Assembly: GCF_050753385.1 (NCBI RefSeq)
Contig: NZ_JBLZFZ010000024.1
Coordinates: 1 to 64,000 of the forward strand
Length of the DNA: 64,000 bases
Source: Pantanalinema rosaneae
GTDB taxonomy: Bacteria; Cyanobacteriota; Cyanobacteriia; Leptolyngbyales; Leptolyngbyaceae
Direction of reading: 5' to 3'
The position numbers and the translations under genes are program-made. Below are positions 34,235 to 43,312 of this stretch, in pieces. The notes below the pieces were generated by a model. It did no database searches and was not told the DNA's origin. It saw only the letters and a list, made by a program, of their open reading frames with translations. Position 1 is the first letter of the stretch, and each line of letters begins with the position of its first letter.

Positions 34235-34617
34235 TGTCACCATCCTTGGAGTAATACCAAAACTCCCTTGTACTGTTCTATCCTACTCACAGGACCCTAC
34301 TGGTCAGCAACTCACGTTTGTAACAAGCTATTTACCATTGGGGGGACTGGCGATCGCACATACCCACATTACTATTGAGAAAGTACAAGGAAAGCCGATC
34401 TTGGGTTGAGCAGGCAATAAAATTTCAGCATCTAAGTCATTAGCAGGTTTCGAGCTACCCGAATTTTTGACGCTAACCCTGGATGGGAGAAGATTTAGAG
34501 CAATTCTCAGTGGCAAGCACTCAAGGTAAGGTTAGATCACTGCGAATCATGAGCGTCTGATTCCCGACTTACCCAGTAATGACCCGATTTCAAGCATAGA
34601 GTTAGGACGGAGAGTTT
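34235..34617. other. Intergenic region upstream of the MPG-type gene
   Basis: About 380 bases between divergent genes. One HIP1-like GCGATCGC is at about 34350. A 62-codon minus-strand frame (34328-34516) has no recognisable feature. No clear promoter hexamers are visible; the start of the next gene is preceded by AGGACGGAGAG, a good ribosome site. Confidence 0.4.
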
Positions 34618-37158
34618 ATGCGAGCAGTTCTGATGGCAGGGGGATCTGGAACACGGCTGAGACCGCTGACGTGCGATCTGCCGAAACCGATGGTGCCAGT
34701 GCTGAACCGACCGATCGCCGAACATATTCTCAATCTCCTCAAACGTCACCGGATTACCGAAGTGATCGCAACGTTGCACTATTTACCGGATGTCATGCGG
34801 GATTACTTTCAGGATGGCAGTGACTTCGGGGTGCAAATTACCTATGCCGTGGAGGAAGATCAACCGTTGGGGACGGCAGGCTGTGTCAAAAATATTGCGG
34901 AGCTACTGGATGACACCTTTTTGGTGATTAGTGGCGACAGCATTACTGATTTTGACCTGAGAGCCGCGATCGAGTTTCATCAACAGCATCGGTCTAAAGC
35001 CACCATTGTGCTGACGCGAGTGCCCAATCCCTTAGAGTTTGGGGTGGTGATCACGGACGAAGAATATCGAATTCGCCGATTTCTCGAAAAGCCGTCTAGC
35101 AGCGAAGTGTTCTCTGACACCGTTAATACGGGAACCTACATTCTGGAACCGGAAGTGCTGGATTATTTACCTCCGAATCAGGAAACTGATTTCTCTAAAG
35201 ATCTGTTCCCCCTCTTGTTGGAGAAAGGGGAGCCGATGTACGGCTATATTGCCGAAGGCTATTGGTGCGATGTGGGTCACTTAGATGCCTATCGGGATGC
35301 TCAGTACGATGGCTTGATGCGGAAGGTCTATCTTAATTTTGCCTATGAGGAACGATCGCCCGGTGTCTGGGTGGGGCAAAATACCTTTTTCGATCCGAGT
35401 GCCCGGATTGAACCCCCGGTGTTGATTGGCAGTAATTGCCGGATTGGGCCGCGAGTGCAGATTGATGCCGGAACGATTATTGGCGATAACGTCACGATTG
35501 GGGCTGATGCGGATCTGAAGCGCCCGATTATTTGGAATGGAGCCATTGTGGGGGAAGAGGCCCACCTGCGAGCCTGTGTGATTGCGCGGGGAACCCGGGT
35601 CGATCGTCGTGCCCATGTGTTGGAAGGGGCGGTAGTCGGACCGCTCTCGACGATCGGCGAGGAGGCTCAGGTCAGTCCGGGGGTGCGGGTGTGGCCAAGT
35701 AAGCGGGTTGAACCGGGTGCCACCCTCAACATTAATCTAATTTGGGGTCATGCCGCCCATCGCAATTTGTTTGGGCAACGGGGGGTGTCTGGGTTAGCCA
35801 ATGTCGATATCACCCCAGAATTTGCCGTGAAATTAGGGGCCGCCTACGGTTCCACCCTCAAACCTGGCTCCTCGGTGATGGTGTCCCGTGATCAACGCAC
35901 GATCTCCCGGATGGTGTCCCGATCGCTGATTGCAGGGCTAATGTCGGTCGGCATCAATATTCAAAATCTGGAGGCGACGGCAATTCCGTTAGCCCGATCG
36001 GCAGTGCCCACCCTACGGATTGCCGGTGGCATTCATGTGCGAGTGCATCCCGATCGTCCCGACCATATTTTGATTGAGTTCTTTGATCACAAAGGGATTA
36101 ATGTCTCCAAAGCCCGAGAGAAAAAAATTGAAGGCGCTTACTTTAAGGAAGATTTCCGGCGGGCACAAATCCATGAGATTGGTAACGTCACCTACAGTAA
36201 CCAGGGTCTAGAAATTTACAGCACAGTCTTTCAGCGCCATTTGAATATCGAAGCGATTCGGAATAGTAGTTCTAAGGTGGTGATTGATTATGTTTATGCC
36301 GTGTCAGGAGCCGTGTTGCCGCAACTCCTGGCGCAATTTGGTTGTGATGCGGTGGTGCTGAATGCCAGCTTGACCCAAACATCGCCTACCGTTGCCGATC
36401 GCGAAATGCTATTGAACCAATTGGGGCATGTGGTAGAAGCGGTGAAAGCCACGTTTGGGGTTCAGGTATCCGCCAATGGGGAACAGTTGATTTTGGTAGA
36501 TGAGGCAGGCAGTCCGATTCGGGGCGAAATGCTGACTGCGTTGATGACGGAAATGATTTTGATGCACCATCCCCGCAGTACGGTAGTCGTCCCGGTTCAT
36601 GCGTCCAGCGCGGTGGAACAAATTGCTCGTCGTCATGATGGTCGGGTGATTCGGACGAAGGCAAACCCTACGGCGCTAATGGAAGCCTGCCAAATGAATC
36701 CCAATGTGGTGCTGGGCGGGAGTGGGGATATGGGTTTTATCTTCCCGCAATTACATCCCGGCTTTGATGCCATGTTTTGCATTGCCAAGCTGATTGAAAT
36801 GCTGACGATTCAAGAGCGATCGTTGGGACAAATTCGCTCAGAAATGCCTCGGGTCTGCCACAAAACCTATACGGTGCGCTGTCCCTGGTCAGTCAAGGGG
36901 GCTTTAATGCGGCATTTGGTGGAAACCCATCCGGTGGAGTGTCTGGAGTTGGTCGATGGGGTAAAAATCTTTAACTACCAACGGGATAGCTGGGTGTTAA
37001 TCTTGCCCGATGCCGGAGAACCATTGGTGCATATTTTTGCCAACAGTAGCGATCGCAATTGGGTGGATGAAACCCTGCGGGAATATCGCATTCGCGTACA
37101 GGATTTTGTCGATTTGGAACATGAGATGGAGGAGTTTCCCGTAGAAGCCCCTTATTAA
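34618..37158 (+). CDS. MPG-type nucleotidyltransferase-phosphomutase fusion
   Basis: An 846-residue protein annotated in cyanobacteria as mannose-1-phosphate guanyltransferase. Residues 1-235 are a nucleotidyltransferase with the signature MAGGSGTRLRPLTCDLPKPM, VISGDSI and VNTGTYI. Residues 250-370 are a left-handed beta-helix of hexapeptide repeats (IEPPVLIGSNCRIGPRVQID; IIGDNVTIGADADL). Residues 380-840 have a phosphohexomutase fold (VSRDQRTISRMVSRSLIAGLMSVG; VLGGSGDMGFIFPQLHPGFDAMF). The usual phosphoserine loop TASHNP is replaced by HVRVHPDRPDH (473-483), so mutase activity is doubtful. The role is GDP-mannose or related sugar-nucleotide supply for the envelope, as inferred from the family. 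Confidence 0.9.
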   Translation: MRAVLMAGGSGTRLRPLTCDLPKPMVPVLNRPIAEHILNLLKRHRITEVIATLHYLPDVMRDYFQDGSDFGVQITYAVEEDQPLGTAGCVKNIAELLDDTFLVISGDSITDFDLRAAIEFHQQHRSKATIVLTRVPNPLEFGVVITDEEYRIRRFLEKPSSSEVFSDTVNTGTYILEPEVLDYLPPNQETDFSKDLFPLLLEKGEPMYGYIAEGYWCDVGHLDAYRDAQYDGLMRKVYLNFAYEERSPGVWVGQNTFFDPSARIEPPVLIGSNCRIGPRVQIDAGTIIGDNVTIGADADLKRPIIWNGAIVGEEAHLRACVIARGTRVDRRAHVLEGAVVGPLSTIGEEAQVSPGVRVWPSKRVEPGATLNINLIWGHAAHRNLFGQRGVSGLANVDITPEFAVKLGAAYGSTLKPGSSVMVSRDQRTISRMVSRSLIAGLMSVGINIQNLEATAIPLARSAVPTLRIAGGIHVRVHPDRPDHILIEFFDHKGINVSKAREKKIEGAYFKEDFRRAQIHEIGNVTYSNQGLEIYSTVFQRHLNIEAIRNSSSKVVIDYVYAVSGAVLPQLLAQFGCDAVVLNASLTQTSPTVADREMLLNQLGHVVEAVKATFGVQVSANGEQLILVDEAGSPIRGEMLTALMTEMILMHHPRSTVVVPVHASSAVEQIARRHDGRVIRTKANPTALMEACQMNPNVVLGGSGDMGFIFPQLHPGFDAMFCIAKLIEMLTIQERSLGQIRSEMPRVCHKTYTVRCPWSVKGALMRHLVETHPVECLELVDGVKIFNYQRDSWVLILPDAGEPLVHIFANSSDRNWVDETLREYRIRVQDFVDLEHEMEEFPVEAPY

Positions 37159-37190
37159 AGGGTCATGAAATTTTTAAATGGCAATTTTTG

Positions 37191-37282
37191 CCCTCACCCC
37201 AAATTTCTCCCTAAGGTGAGGGAATTAGTTTGCTGTCTCCCTTCTTCTATAGGAAAAGAGTTGGGGATGAGGACATCATCAG
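37191..37282. repeat. Dispersed inverted-repeat element, copy 1
   Basis: Begins with CCCTCACC (37191-37198), pairs with GGTGAGGG (37215-37222), and ends TTGGGGATGAGGA. Read in reverse complement it aligns with the element at 58394-58483 (CCTCATCCCCAAC, then CTTTTCC, AGAAGGGAG, TGAGGGC). It lies in the 396-base gap after the MPG-type gene; the rest of that gap shows no gene. Confidence 0.7.
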
Positions 37283-37481
37283 TTGCAAACTGTTGCAAAC
37301 TGTTTACAGGCGAGTCGGGCAAAAAGCCCCCTGCCACAACAGATGATTTCAGTATAGAATAAATGTACTAGTTTAAAAGCGACATCTGTACTGAGATCTA
37401 TTGCCATTGGTTCCCTAGATTGTCCATCTATGGGCAACTGTCTAACCTATCCTGGTAATCAGGCAACGGCTCGATGATATA

Positions 37482-37499
37482 GCTGTTAAAATAAACAGC
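37482..37499. promoter_or_regulatory. Inverted repeat upstream of ssb
   Basis: GCTGTT (37482-37487) and AACAGC (37494-37499) around AAAATA, 55 bases before the ssb ATG. It has the geometry of a small operator or of a hairpin in the leader. No LexA-type sequence is present. Confidence 0.35.
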
Positions 37500-37554
37500 C
37501 ACAGTGATTCGCTGCCGACAGACTCCTAACTGCTGAACTGACCACTGGTGACTT

Positions 37555-38049
37555 ATGAATAGTTGTATTTTGATGGCAGAAATTGTTCAGGAACCGACCC
37601 TGCGCTCTACCCCTGACACCCAAACCCCGATGACCGATATGGTTGTGGAATTTCCGGGTTTGCGACCCGATGATCCTGCCTCACGACTCCGGATCGTGGG
37701 ATGGGGTAACCTGGCGCAGGACATGCAGGAGCGGTATCAAAAGGGCGATCGCGTTGTGATTGAAGGTCGTTTAAGTATGACCACGGTCGAAAATCCGGAG
37801 GGCTATAAGGAAAAGCGAGCGGAATTAATTGCCCAACGAATTCATCGCCTGGAAGCCAATGCTCTATGGGAGAGGAATCCTACGGGGGTAGCCGCGATCG
37901 GGACAGAACAATTTTCGGCTGCCAAACGGACAGAAACTCCCGCACCGCGATCGACCGCTGCCGCGCCCAATGTCAAATCGCCTACCGCTAAGTTCCCGGC
38001 GAAGGTCGATCCCCTGCCGGAAACCAACTTAGATGACATTCCGTTCTAA
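37555..38049 (+). CDS. ssb: Single-stranded DNA-binding protein
   Basis: An OB-fold SSB family protein of 164 residues: MNSCILMAEIVQEPTLR, then RIVGWGNLAQDMQERYQKGDRVVIEGRLSM, a Pro/Ala/Thr-rich linker, and the acidic tip LDDIPF that recruits repair and replication partners. The N-terminus resembles the cyanobacterial slr1034/Ycf41-type SSB rather than the main replicative SSB, but this is from memory. It overlaps by four bases the end of a convergent gene. Confidence 0.9.
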   Translation: MNSCILMAEIVQEPTLRSTPDTQTPMTDMVVEFPGLRPDDPASRLRIVGWGNLAQDMQERYQKGDRVVIEGRLSMTTVENPEGYKEKRAELIAQRIHRLEANALWERNPTGVAAIGTEQFSAAKRTETPAPRSTAAAPNVKSPTAKFPAKVDPLPETNLDDIPF

Positions 38050-38612
38050 GTTAAATAGTCCTTAAGGAAGTCAAGTGGGCTATCGTCCCAACAAGGTTCA
38101 GGCCACAGTTTCAGCAACATTTGAGTAATGTCTGCCTCAATTTCGCCAATATTATTGACCTGAAACAAGGCTTGCATGGCTGCCAAATCCCGTTCCCGTA
38201 AGGGGGATAATGGCTCCGCATGAATTGGGATGCGTTCAGGTGGCTTCGCCTGGAAAAATTCGCGCTGGCGGATCGAGCCCAGCCGCACTCCCCTCTCCTC
38301 GGCTTGTTTCACGGCCTGTCGCAGGGCTTCTAACCCATCTAAAGCGACCTCTTGGCGTGACGAGGGAATGAGCCTATGTCTGGGCGGGTCATAGTGTGAG
38401 CCTTGCCGCCGATCGCTCTGCCAGTCATCCCGGTGCATGGACGGTTTTCGGGAAGACCAATGATGAACCTGAACAGATGGTGGCGGTTCCAGTTCCAGAT
38501 CATAGAACGGGTCTAGGTGACCATCTGAACTGGCAGCCGCGTCGGAAATTGCGAGTAGCTCTGTCAGCGTGGAGGTGTCTTCGTCAAATGAATGCATCAA
38601 CATGAACTGCAC
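38046..38612 (-). CDS. Hypothetical acidic protein
   Basis: A 188-residue soluble protein, Asp/Glu-rich at the N-terminus and rich in Arg/His/Pro in the middle (HHWSSRKPSMHRDDWQSDRR), with a helical C-terminal part (ERDLAAMQALFQVNNIGEIEADITQMLLKLW). No domain is recognised. It is convergent with ssb, and the stop codons overlap by four bases. A start three or five codons in (Met4, Met6) is equally possible. Confidence 0.6.
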   Translation of the reverse strand: MQFMLMHSFDEDTSTLTELLAISDAAASSDGHLDPFYDLELEPPPSVQVHHWSSRKPSMHRDDWQSDRRQGSHYDPPRHRLIPSSRQEVALDGLEALRQAVKQAEERGVRLGSIRQREFFQAKPPERIPIHAEPLSPLRERDLAAMQALFQVNNIGEIEADITQMLLKLWPEPCWDDSPLDFLKDYLT

Positions 38613-39326
38613 CCAGAAATTGTGCTAAGTTCACAAACGGTTTGGTAGAGGCATGTCCCTGTATTTGCCCCAACACTGACCGAGTATGAGTTTTGTGACT
38701 CAGTAGATGCACACCCTGTGCTGCTATCCCGAGAGATAACAGATTTACCGCTCAGCAACCTTTAATCATTATCCGATCCGGGTTACTGACGATAGCAAGC
38801 GCCAATTGATACGACAGCTTGCGTAAATTGACTACCCATCATTGTAAAGAACCAATCGAATCAGTGGCAATGAGGAAGGATAGACTGTGTTTTCTCTTAA
38901 ATTGCCCAACACTATCTCACGGATGGCAGCATCAGATCGTTGCAAGAATTTAAGTAAATTTACGTGGTGTTGTAACCCTTTGGTAGCGCGTCAATGCGAT
39001 CGTGGGTATCAGCCATCCGCATGAATATCTGAGTTATCAGACCCCAGTGGCATTAGTACAATCCACAGGAGTTTTGCTGCTTCAGCCGCTAGATTGATCA
39101 TGATCTAGTAATCGTGCGGTTATTTCTGGAGCGTTCGCGCTTTACTTTAGAGGATGAAGGAATATCCTATTGCCAAACTGCTTCAGGTTAAACACAAGCA
39201 TTGCTCTTAGGTTGGAATATTCAGCAGTTTGGTAGAGTGCCCAGAATGGGGCGCATTCTGATGTTGTCTTGCTTCCTGCACTATTTGGGCATTCTGTTCT
39301 TAGCATCGCATAAGCGCCAATCGATT
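38613..39326. other. Intergenic region before the FHA protein
   Basis: About 590-710 bases with no supported gene. It includes a near-palindrome, CTAGATTGATCATGATCTAG (about 39090-39109). The FHA gene's frame is open back to 39201, so its true start may lie inside this span. Confidence 0.4.
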
Positions 39327-40130
39327 ATGTTTGACCCCAACTCGTTAGCTGAATTTTCTTCTAACCTTCTGGATACCCCTGTCAACACGGCTGAACTCGA
39401 TCAGCGCTTAGGGCTGTACCGAGTGTTTTTAAAGTTATATGAACACCATCGAGAATTATTAGATGAAATTCTTGAACTGGAAAACGCGAATAGCCAACAG
39501 CGTAGCCGTGCGGTTTATCAATATGTTCAGGGTGTAGTTCAAGGTCGCCAGGTTTATCTAACCACTAATTTAGCCCGAGGTAAAACGCAATCCCTCATGC
39601 AGGCCCAGGGCATTTGGCTGATTGGGCGCGATCGCAAAGCCGCGCTGCCAATTCAGGATAAGCGCTTGTCTCGTCGTCATGCGGCGATTCAATATCGAGA
39701 ACATCGAGGGTTTTACCTGATTGACCTCAACAGTACAAATGGCACCTTTGTTAATGGTGAGCCGGTGCGTCAACAGGTCTTGCTGAAGGACGGCGATCGC
39801 ATCCGTCTGGGTAGTCTGTCCTTCGTCTTCTTTATCTGCAAAGCGGTACAAAGTGTAGAAGTGATTCCGCCAGAGGTACTGGAGCAAATTAATCTGGCGC
39901 GATCAACCAATTCCGCTCTGACCGAAGCTCCCACTATGGATGAAGCCAGCGTCCTTCCCGGAGAGATAGATTGGGAGAGTCCTATCTCAAGTGGAGTAGA
40001 AGAAACCTCAATGTTTCTGAAAACTCCCATCTCGGTGAGCGAGCCCCTGGAACCTCAATTAAGTGCGGCACAACAGTCAGATATTCTCGATCGGTTCTTG
40101 CAGCGGCAGATCCAGGAGATTCATCCTTAA
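39327..40130 (+). CDS. FHA-domain protein
   Basis: Contains a forkhead-associated domain (phosphothreonine-binding) with the full signature IWLIGRDRKAALPIQDKRLSRRHAAI, then FYLIDLNSTNGTFVNGEPV and LLKDGDRIRLGSLSFVF. The N-terminal part is helical (LDQRLGLYRVFLKLYEHHRELLDEILELEN). The C-terminal 90 residues are acidic and unstructured. The frame opens at a TTG at 39201, and Mets at 39246 and 39261 are also possible; the extension would add a hydrophobic stretch. MFDPNSLAEF at 39327 is the most natural start, but no strong SD precedes any. No Ser/Thr kinase is nearby, so the partner is unknown. Confidence 0.82.
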   Translation: MFDPNSLAEFSSNLLDTPVNTAELDQRLGLYRVFLKLYEHHRELLDEILELENANSQQRSRAVYQYVQGVVQGRQVYLTTNLARGKTQSLMQAQGIWLIGRDRKAALPIQDKRLSRRHAAIQYREHRGFYLIDLNSTNGTFVNGEPVRQQVLLKDGDRIRLGSLSFVFFICKAVQSVEVIPPEVLEQINLARSTNSALTEAPTMDEASVLPGEIDWESPISSGVEETSMFLKTPISVSEPLEPQLSAAQQSDILDRFLQRQIQEIHP

Positions 40131-40225
40131 CGATGGGAATGGGAGGATCGCAGTTCCAATCCCCCAATTCCCTAATTGATTGCATGACTCAATCATGAAG
40201 TCATGATGCAGAGGCAGCAGGTCGC

Positions 40226-41305
40226 CTATTCTTCTTCCGCGTAGTCGTCCTCATCCTCGGCATCGGCATCTAGCTGCCCAACGGAGTTTGCCGATACCAC
40301 CGCGCCCATCTCTAGTTTTTGGCGCACCTCCTGGTCAACTTTCTTCGCAAAGTCGGGGTTTTCTTCCATATACCTGATTGTGTTGTCCCGCCCTTGCCCG
40401 ATGTTATCGCCACTATAGCTATACCAGGCACCTTTACGAATAATTACCCCCGTCTCTTCAGCCAGATCGACCAGGCAACCCAGGGTAGAAATGCCTTTAC
40501 CAAACACAATGTCAAACTCAGCGATCCGGAAGGGAGGAGCCACCTTGTTTTTGGCTACCTTCACCTTGGCACGAATTCCGTATTCATCAGTCCCCTTTTT
40601 CAGCGTTTGAATGCGGCGAATATCCAACCGGACAGAGGCATAGAATTTTAAGGCTTGTCCGCCAGTCGTGGTTTCTGGGCTACCGTAGGTGACACCAATC
40701 TTTTGGCGCAGTTGGTTCAGGAAGATTACTGTACAGCCCGATTTCCCCATGTTTCCGGCAATCTTACGCAGGGCCTGACTCATTAATCGAGCTTGTAAGC
40801 CAACGTGGGTATCCCCCATTTCCCCTTCAATTTCTGCCCGGGGCACTAAGGCGGCAACTGAGTCGATCACAATAATATCGATCGCAGCCGATCGCACCAG
40901 TTGATCCACAATTTCCAGGGCGGCTTCGCCCGTGTCGGGTTGCGAAACCAGCAAATTATCAATATCAACGCCCAATGCCGCAGCGTAGGCAGGATCAAGG
41001 GCATGTTCCGCATCGACAAACGCCGCAATGCCACCATTCCGTTGAACTTCGGCAACCGCGTGGAGTGCCACCGTGGTTTTACCGGAACTTTCTGGCCCAT
41101 AAATCTCAATTACCCGCCCTTTGGGAATCCCGCCCCCGAGGGCTAAATCCAGGGTTAATGCTCCACTCGGAATGGTTTCCACTTTCATCCGACTGGCATC
41201 CCCCAGGCGCATAATGCTGCCTTTGCCAAAGTTACGCTCGATCTGGGTCAAAACGAGGTTCAAAGCTTTTTGCTTATCGGAAGTCTCAGTAGTTTTAGTA
41301 GCCAT
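40226..41305 (-). CDS. recA: Recombinase RecA
   Basis: Homologous-recombination ATPase, 359 residues, close to the usual length. Walker A GPESSGKTT at 70-78, Walker B IIVIDSVAALVPRAEIEGEMGD, loop L1/L2 regions (HVGLQARLMSQALRKIAG; VTYGSPETTTGGQALKFYASVRLDIRR) are all intact, and the acidic C-terminus ends DAEDEDDYAEEE. It is convergent with the FHA gene. No LexA box was recognised upstream. Confidence 0.98.
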   Translation of the reverse strand: MATKTTETSDKQKALNLVLTQIERNFGKGSIMRLGDASRMKVETIPSGALTLDLALGGGIPKGRVIEIYGPESSGKTTVALHAVAEVQRNGGIAAFVDAEHALDPAYAAALGVDIDNLLVSQPDTGEAALEIVDQLVRSAAIDIIVIDSVAALVPRAEIEGEMGDTHVGLQARLMSQALRKIAGNMGKSGCTVIFLNQLRQKIGVTYGSPETTTGGQALKFYASVRLDIRRIQTLKKGTDEYGIRAKVKVAKNKVAPPFRIAEFDIVFGKGISTLGCLVDLAEETGVIIRKGAWYSYSGDNIGQGRDNTIRYMEENPDFAKKVDQEVRQKLEMGAVVSANSVGQLDADAEDEDDYAEEE

Positions 41306-41708
41306 CAGCGCCTCAACGCGAAAGTTTCGGTAACGTTATGTTCAGATTGGGAACGAGCGGGTTTAGAGGAATTCTATTTTAATATTCCCGCCCCAAATGG
41401 ATAGTGCATCGGCAATAGAAAATCAGGCAAATTCCGTCCGGAACTGAGTGGGATCACTCGAACTCCCCTGCTCACTTTTTTTAGATAACCATAGGAAGTT
41501 AGGCAGATCTTAGGGCAGGTATGGCAGAATGCAATGCAGCTTACTGCCGAATTGGCTAGAGTCTAGTTAACCTAAAGGCAGTTCGCCCATCCAGGGCTGC
41601 CAAATTGTTGCATTTTTCAGTAATTGCTGGCTGAGTCAAGGTTATTTGATCGCCCAATTCATTGCTGGTATCCACTCTTGTCTCTCCTTTGTTCAATACA
41701 GGTGACGG
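41306..41708. other. Divergent intergenic region recA / xseA
   Basis: About 400 bases without a gene. Two small inverted repeats lie close together: TTCCG (41432-41436) with CGGAA (41439-41443) and GAGTG (41446-41450) with CACTC (41455-41459), followed downstream by a run of seven T at about 41478. No LexA consensus was found, so SOS control cannot be claimed. Confidence 0.4.
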
Positions 41709-42959
41709 ATGATGAACTCGTATATCCCTAGCTTGTTAGTTCCCGATACTGCCCTCTCTGTTGCCGGACTAACGGCTTACATTCAAGCCCTTTTGGAGCA
41801 GGATGATCAGTTGCGACAGGTTTGGGTGACTGGGGAAGTATCTAGTGCTACACGCTATCGCAGTGGTTTGTTTTTTACCTTGCAAGATCCCGATGCGAAA
41901 GCCGCCATTAGTTGTGTGGTTTGGAACAGTCAAATCGATCGCTTAGTCACACAACCCCAACAAGGCGAACAATTGATCATTCTGGGACGTATCCATGTCC
42001 ATCCTCAACGAGGGCAATATCAGTTAATTATTTGGCAAGTGTTACCTGCCGGAGAAGGGCTGCGGGCATTACGCTATCGACAACTCCGGCATCGTTTAGA
42101 AGCAGAAGGTCTGTTTGATCCAGCCCATAAACGATCGCTGCCGACCCACCCGAAAACCGTTGCCGTCGTCACTTCACCTCAAGCGGCCGCCTGGGGCGAT
42201 ATTCAACGAACATTGCGGCGACGTTATCCTGGTTTGCATGTTTTGTTTTCTCCAGCCTTAGTGCAGGGGGATCAAGCTCCCGGCTCGATCATCGATGCGA
42301 TTCGACGAGTTGAGCAAGATGGTAGAGCGGATGTACTAATTGTATCACGAGGTGGTGGCGCGATCGAAGATATGGCTTGCTTTAATGATGAACGAGTGGT
42401 ACGGGCAATTGCCACCTGTTCGATTCCGGTGATTGCGGGCATTGGGCATCAACGGGATGAGTCCTTAGCGGATCTGGCGGCGGATGTTTGTGTGCATACC
42501 CCAACGGCGGCGGCGGAACAAGCGGTGCCACGCCTGTCCGATCTGTATACAGAGCACCGAGAGCGGGTGCTGGCATTAAATCAAATCATGCTTTATCGGT
42601 TGACCGCTAGCCAGGAGCATTTACTGCGGCTCCATGCCCGACTACAACGCTTCCAGTTAGATCGGCGGTTGAAACATGAAATGCAAACAATGGCCTGGTT
42701 GCGACTGCGCCTGGTGCAGAGTACCTTACGGCAGTTTCAACAGGCAAAACAGCACTGTGATTTGTTGAAGCAGAAATTGGCAACGTTAGACCCGCAGGCG
42801 GTGTTAAAGCGGGGATATGCCGTGGTGCGGGAAACTAATGGCACGATCGTGCGATCAGCTTCCGAGGCGATCCCAGGTCAAGAATTGCAGATTCAGCTCA
42901 GCCAGGGGCAGCTCAACGTTAAAGTAACTGAAGTTTTGAATATATCTATAGAAGATTGA
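41709..42959 (+). CDS. xseA: Exodeoxyribonuclease VII large subunit
   Basis: Catalytic subunit of ExoVII, which degrades single-stranded DNA in both directions; 416 residues. It has the N-terminal OB-fold tRNA_anti-like domain (VWVTGEVSSATRYRSGLFFTLQD; VVWNSQIDRL), the nuclease core with KTVAVVTSPQAAAWGDIQRTL, the conserved DVLIVSRGGGAIEDMACFNDE, PVIAGIGHQRDESLADLAADVCVHTPTAAAE, and a helical C-terminal region. It starts with two adjacent Met codons (41709, 41712). The small-subunit gene xseB follows 55 bases on. Confidence 0.97.
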   Translation: MMNSYIPSLLVPDTALSVAGLTAYIQALLEQDDQLRQVWVTGEVSSATRYRSGLFFTLQDPDAKAAISCVVWNSQIDRLVTQPQQGEQLIILGRIHVHPQRGQYQLIIWQVLPAGEGLRALRYRQLRHRLEAEGLFDPAHKRSLPTHPKTVAVVTSPQAAAWGDIQRTLRRRYPGLHVLFSPALVQGDQAPGSIIDAIRRVEQDGRADVLIVSRGGGAIEDMACFNDERVVRAIATCSIPVIAGIGHQRDESLADLAADVCVHTPTAAAEQAVPRLSDLYTEHRERVLALNQIMLYRLTASQEHLLRLHARLQRFQLDRRLKHEMQTMAWLRLRLVQSTLRQFQQAKQHCDLLKQKLATLDPQAVLKRGYAVVRETNGTIVRSASEAIPGQELQIQLSQGQLNVKVTEVLNISIED

Positions 42960-42971
42960 AGCAAAGTTTCC

Positions 42972-43002
42972 CAGAATTAATATACTGGCGGTATTAATTC
43001 TG
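42972..43002. promoter_or_regulatory. 11-bp inverted repeat between xseA and xseB
   Basis: CAGAATTAATA (42972-42982) and TATTAATTCTG (42992-43002) are perfect arms around TACTGGCGG. It lies 13 bases before the GTG start of xseB. It may be a hairpin tuning the ratio of the two subunits, or an operator. Confidence 0.5.
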
Positions 43003-43014
43003 TGAGATTTCCCT

Positions 43015-43311
43015 GTGAGCAACTCCGCTGATCCCCCCACTGGGACATCACTGCACAATTCCCCAGAGGTAGAAAGTGCCAATTCGGAACCAGAACATCC
43101 CTGTCCCGATGCTTGGAACTATGAAGCGACGGTCAGGCAGGTTGAAGCCATCATGATGCGGATTGAGTCTGGTGAATTGGAACTAGCGGAGGTGTTTGAG
43201 CAGTTTGCTACAGCCGTTGAGTACCTGCGGCAATGCGAAACGTTTTTAGCCCAGCGCCAGCAACAAATGGATTTGTTAATTGAAACGCTAAGCGACGAAC
43301 CGGAGTTTTAA
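43015..43311 (+). CDS. xseB: Exodeoxyribonuclease VII small subunit
   Basis: A 98-residue partner of XseA. The helical core YEATVRQVEAIMMRIESGELELAEVFEQFATAVEYLRQCETFL matches the XseB family, with a long, variable N-terminus. It starts at a GTG (43015), and a shorter start inside the N-terminal tail is possible. ExoVII works as a complex of one large and several small subunits, so high relative expression is expected. A perfect inverted repeat lies just upstream. Confidence 0.93.
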   Translation: MSNSADPPTGTSLHNSPEVESANSEPEHPCPDAWNYEATVRQVEAIMMRIESGELELAEVFEQFATAVEYLRQCETFLAQRQQQMDLLIETLSDEPEF

Positions 43312-43312
43312 G

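Noticed and set aside
37165..37362. 65-codon frame after the MPG-type gene
   Set aside because: Overlaps the dispersed repeat element and has no recognisable protein features.
41446..41490. tRNA-like arm near GAGTGGGATCACTCGAAC on the minus strand
   Set aside because: The T-arm stem does not close, and no anticodon or acceptor stem can be drawn.
41306..41560. LexA box upstream of recA
   Set aside because: No cyanobacterial LexA consensus (AGTAC-N4-GTWC) is visible; the short inverted repeats there do not match it.
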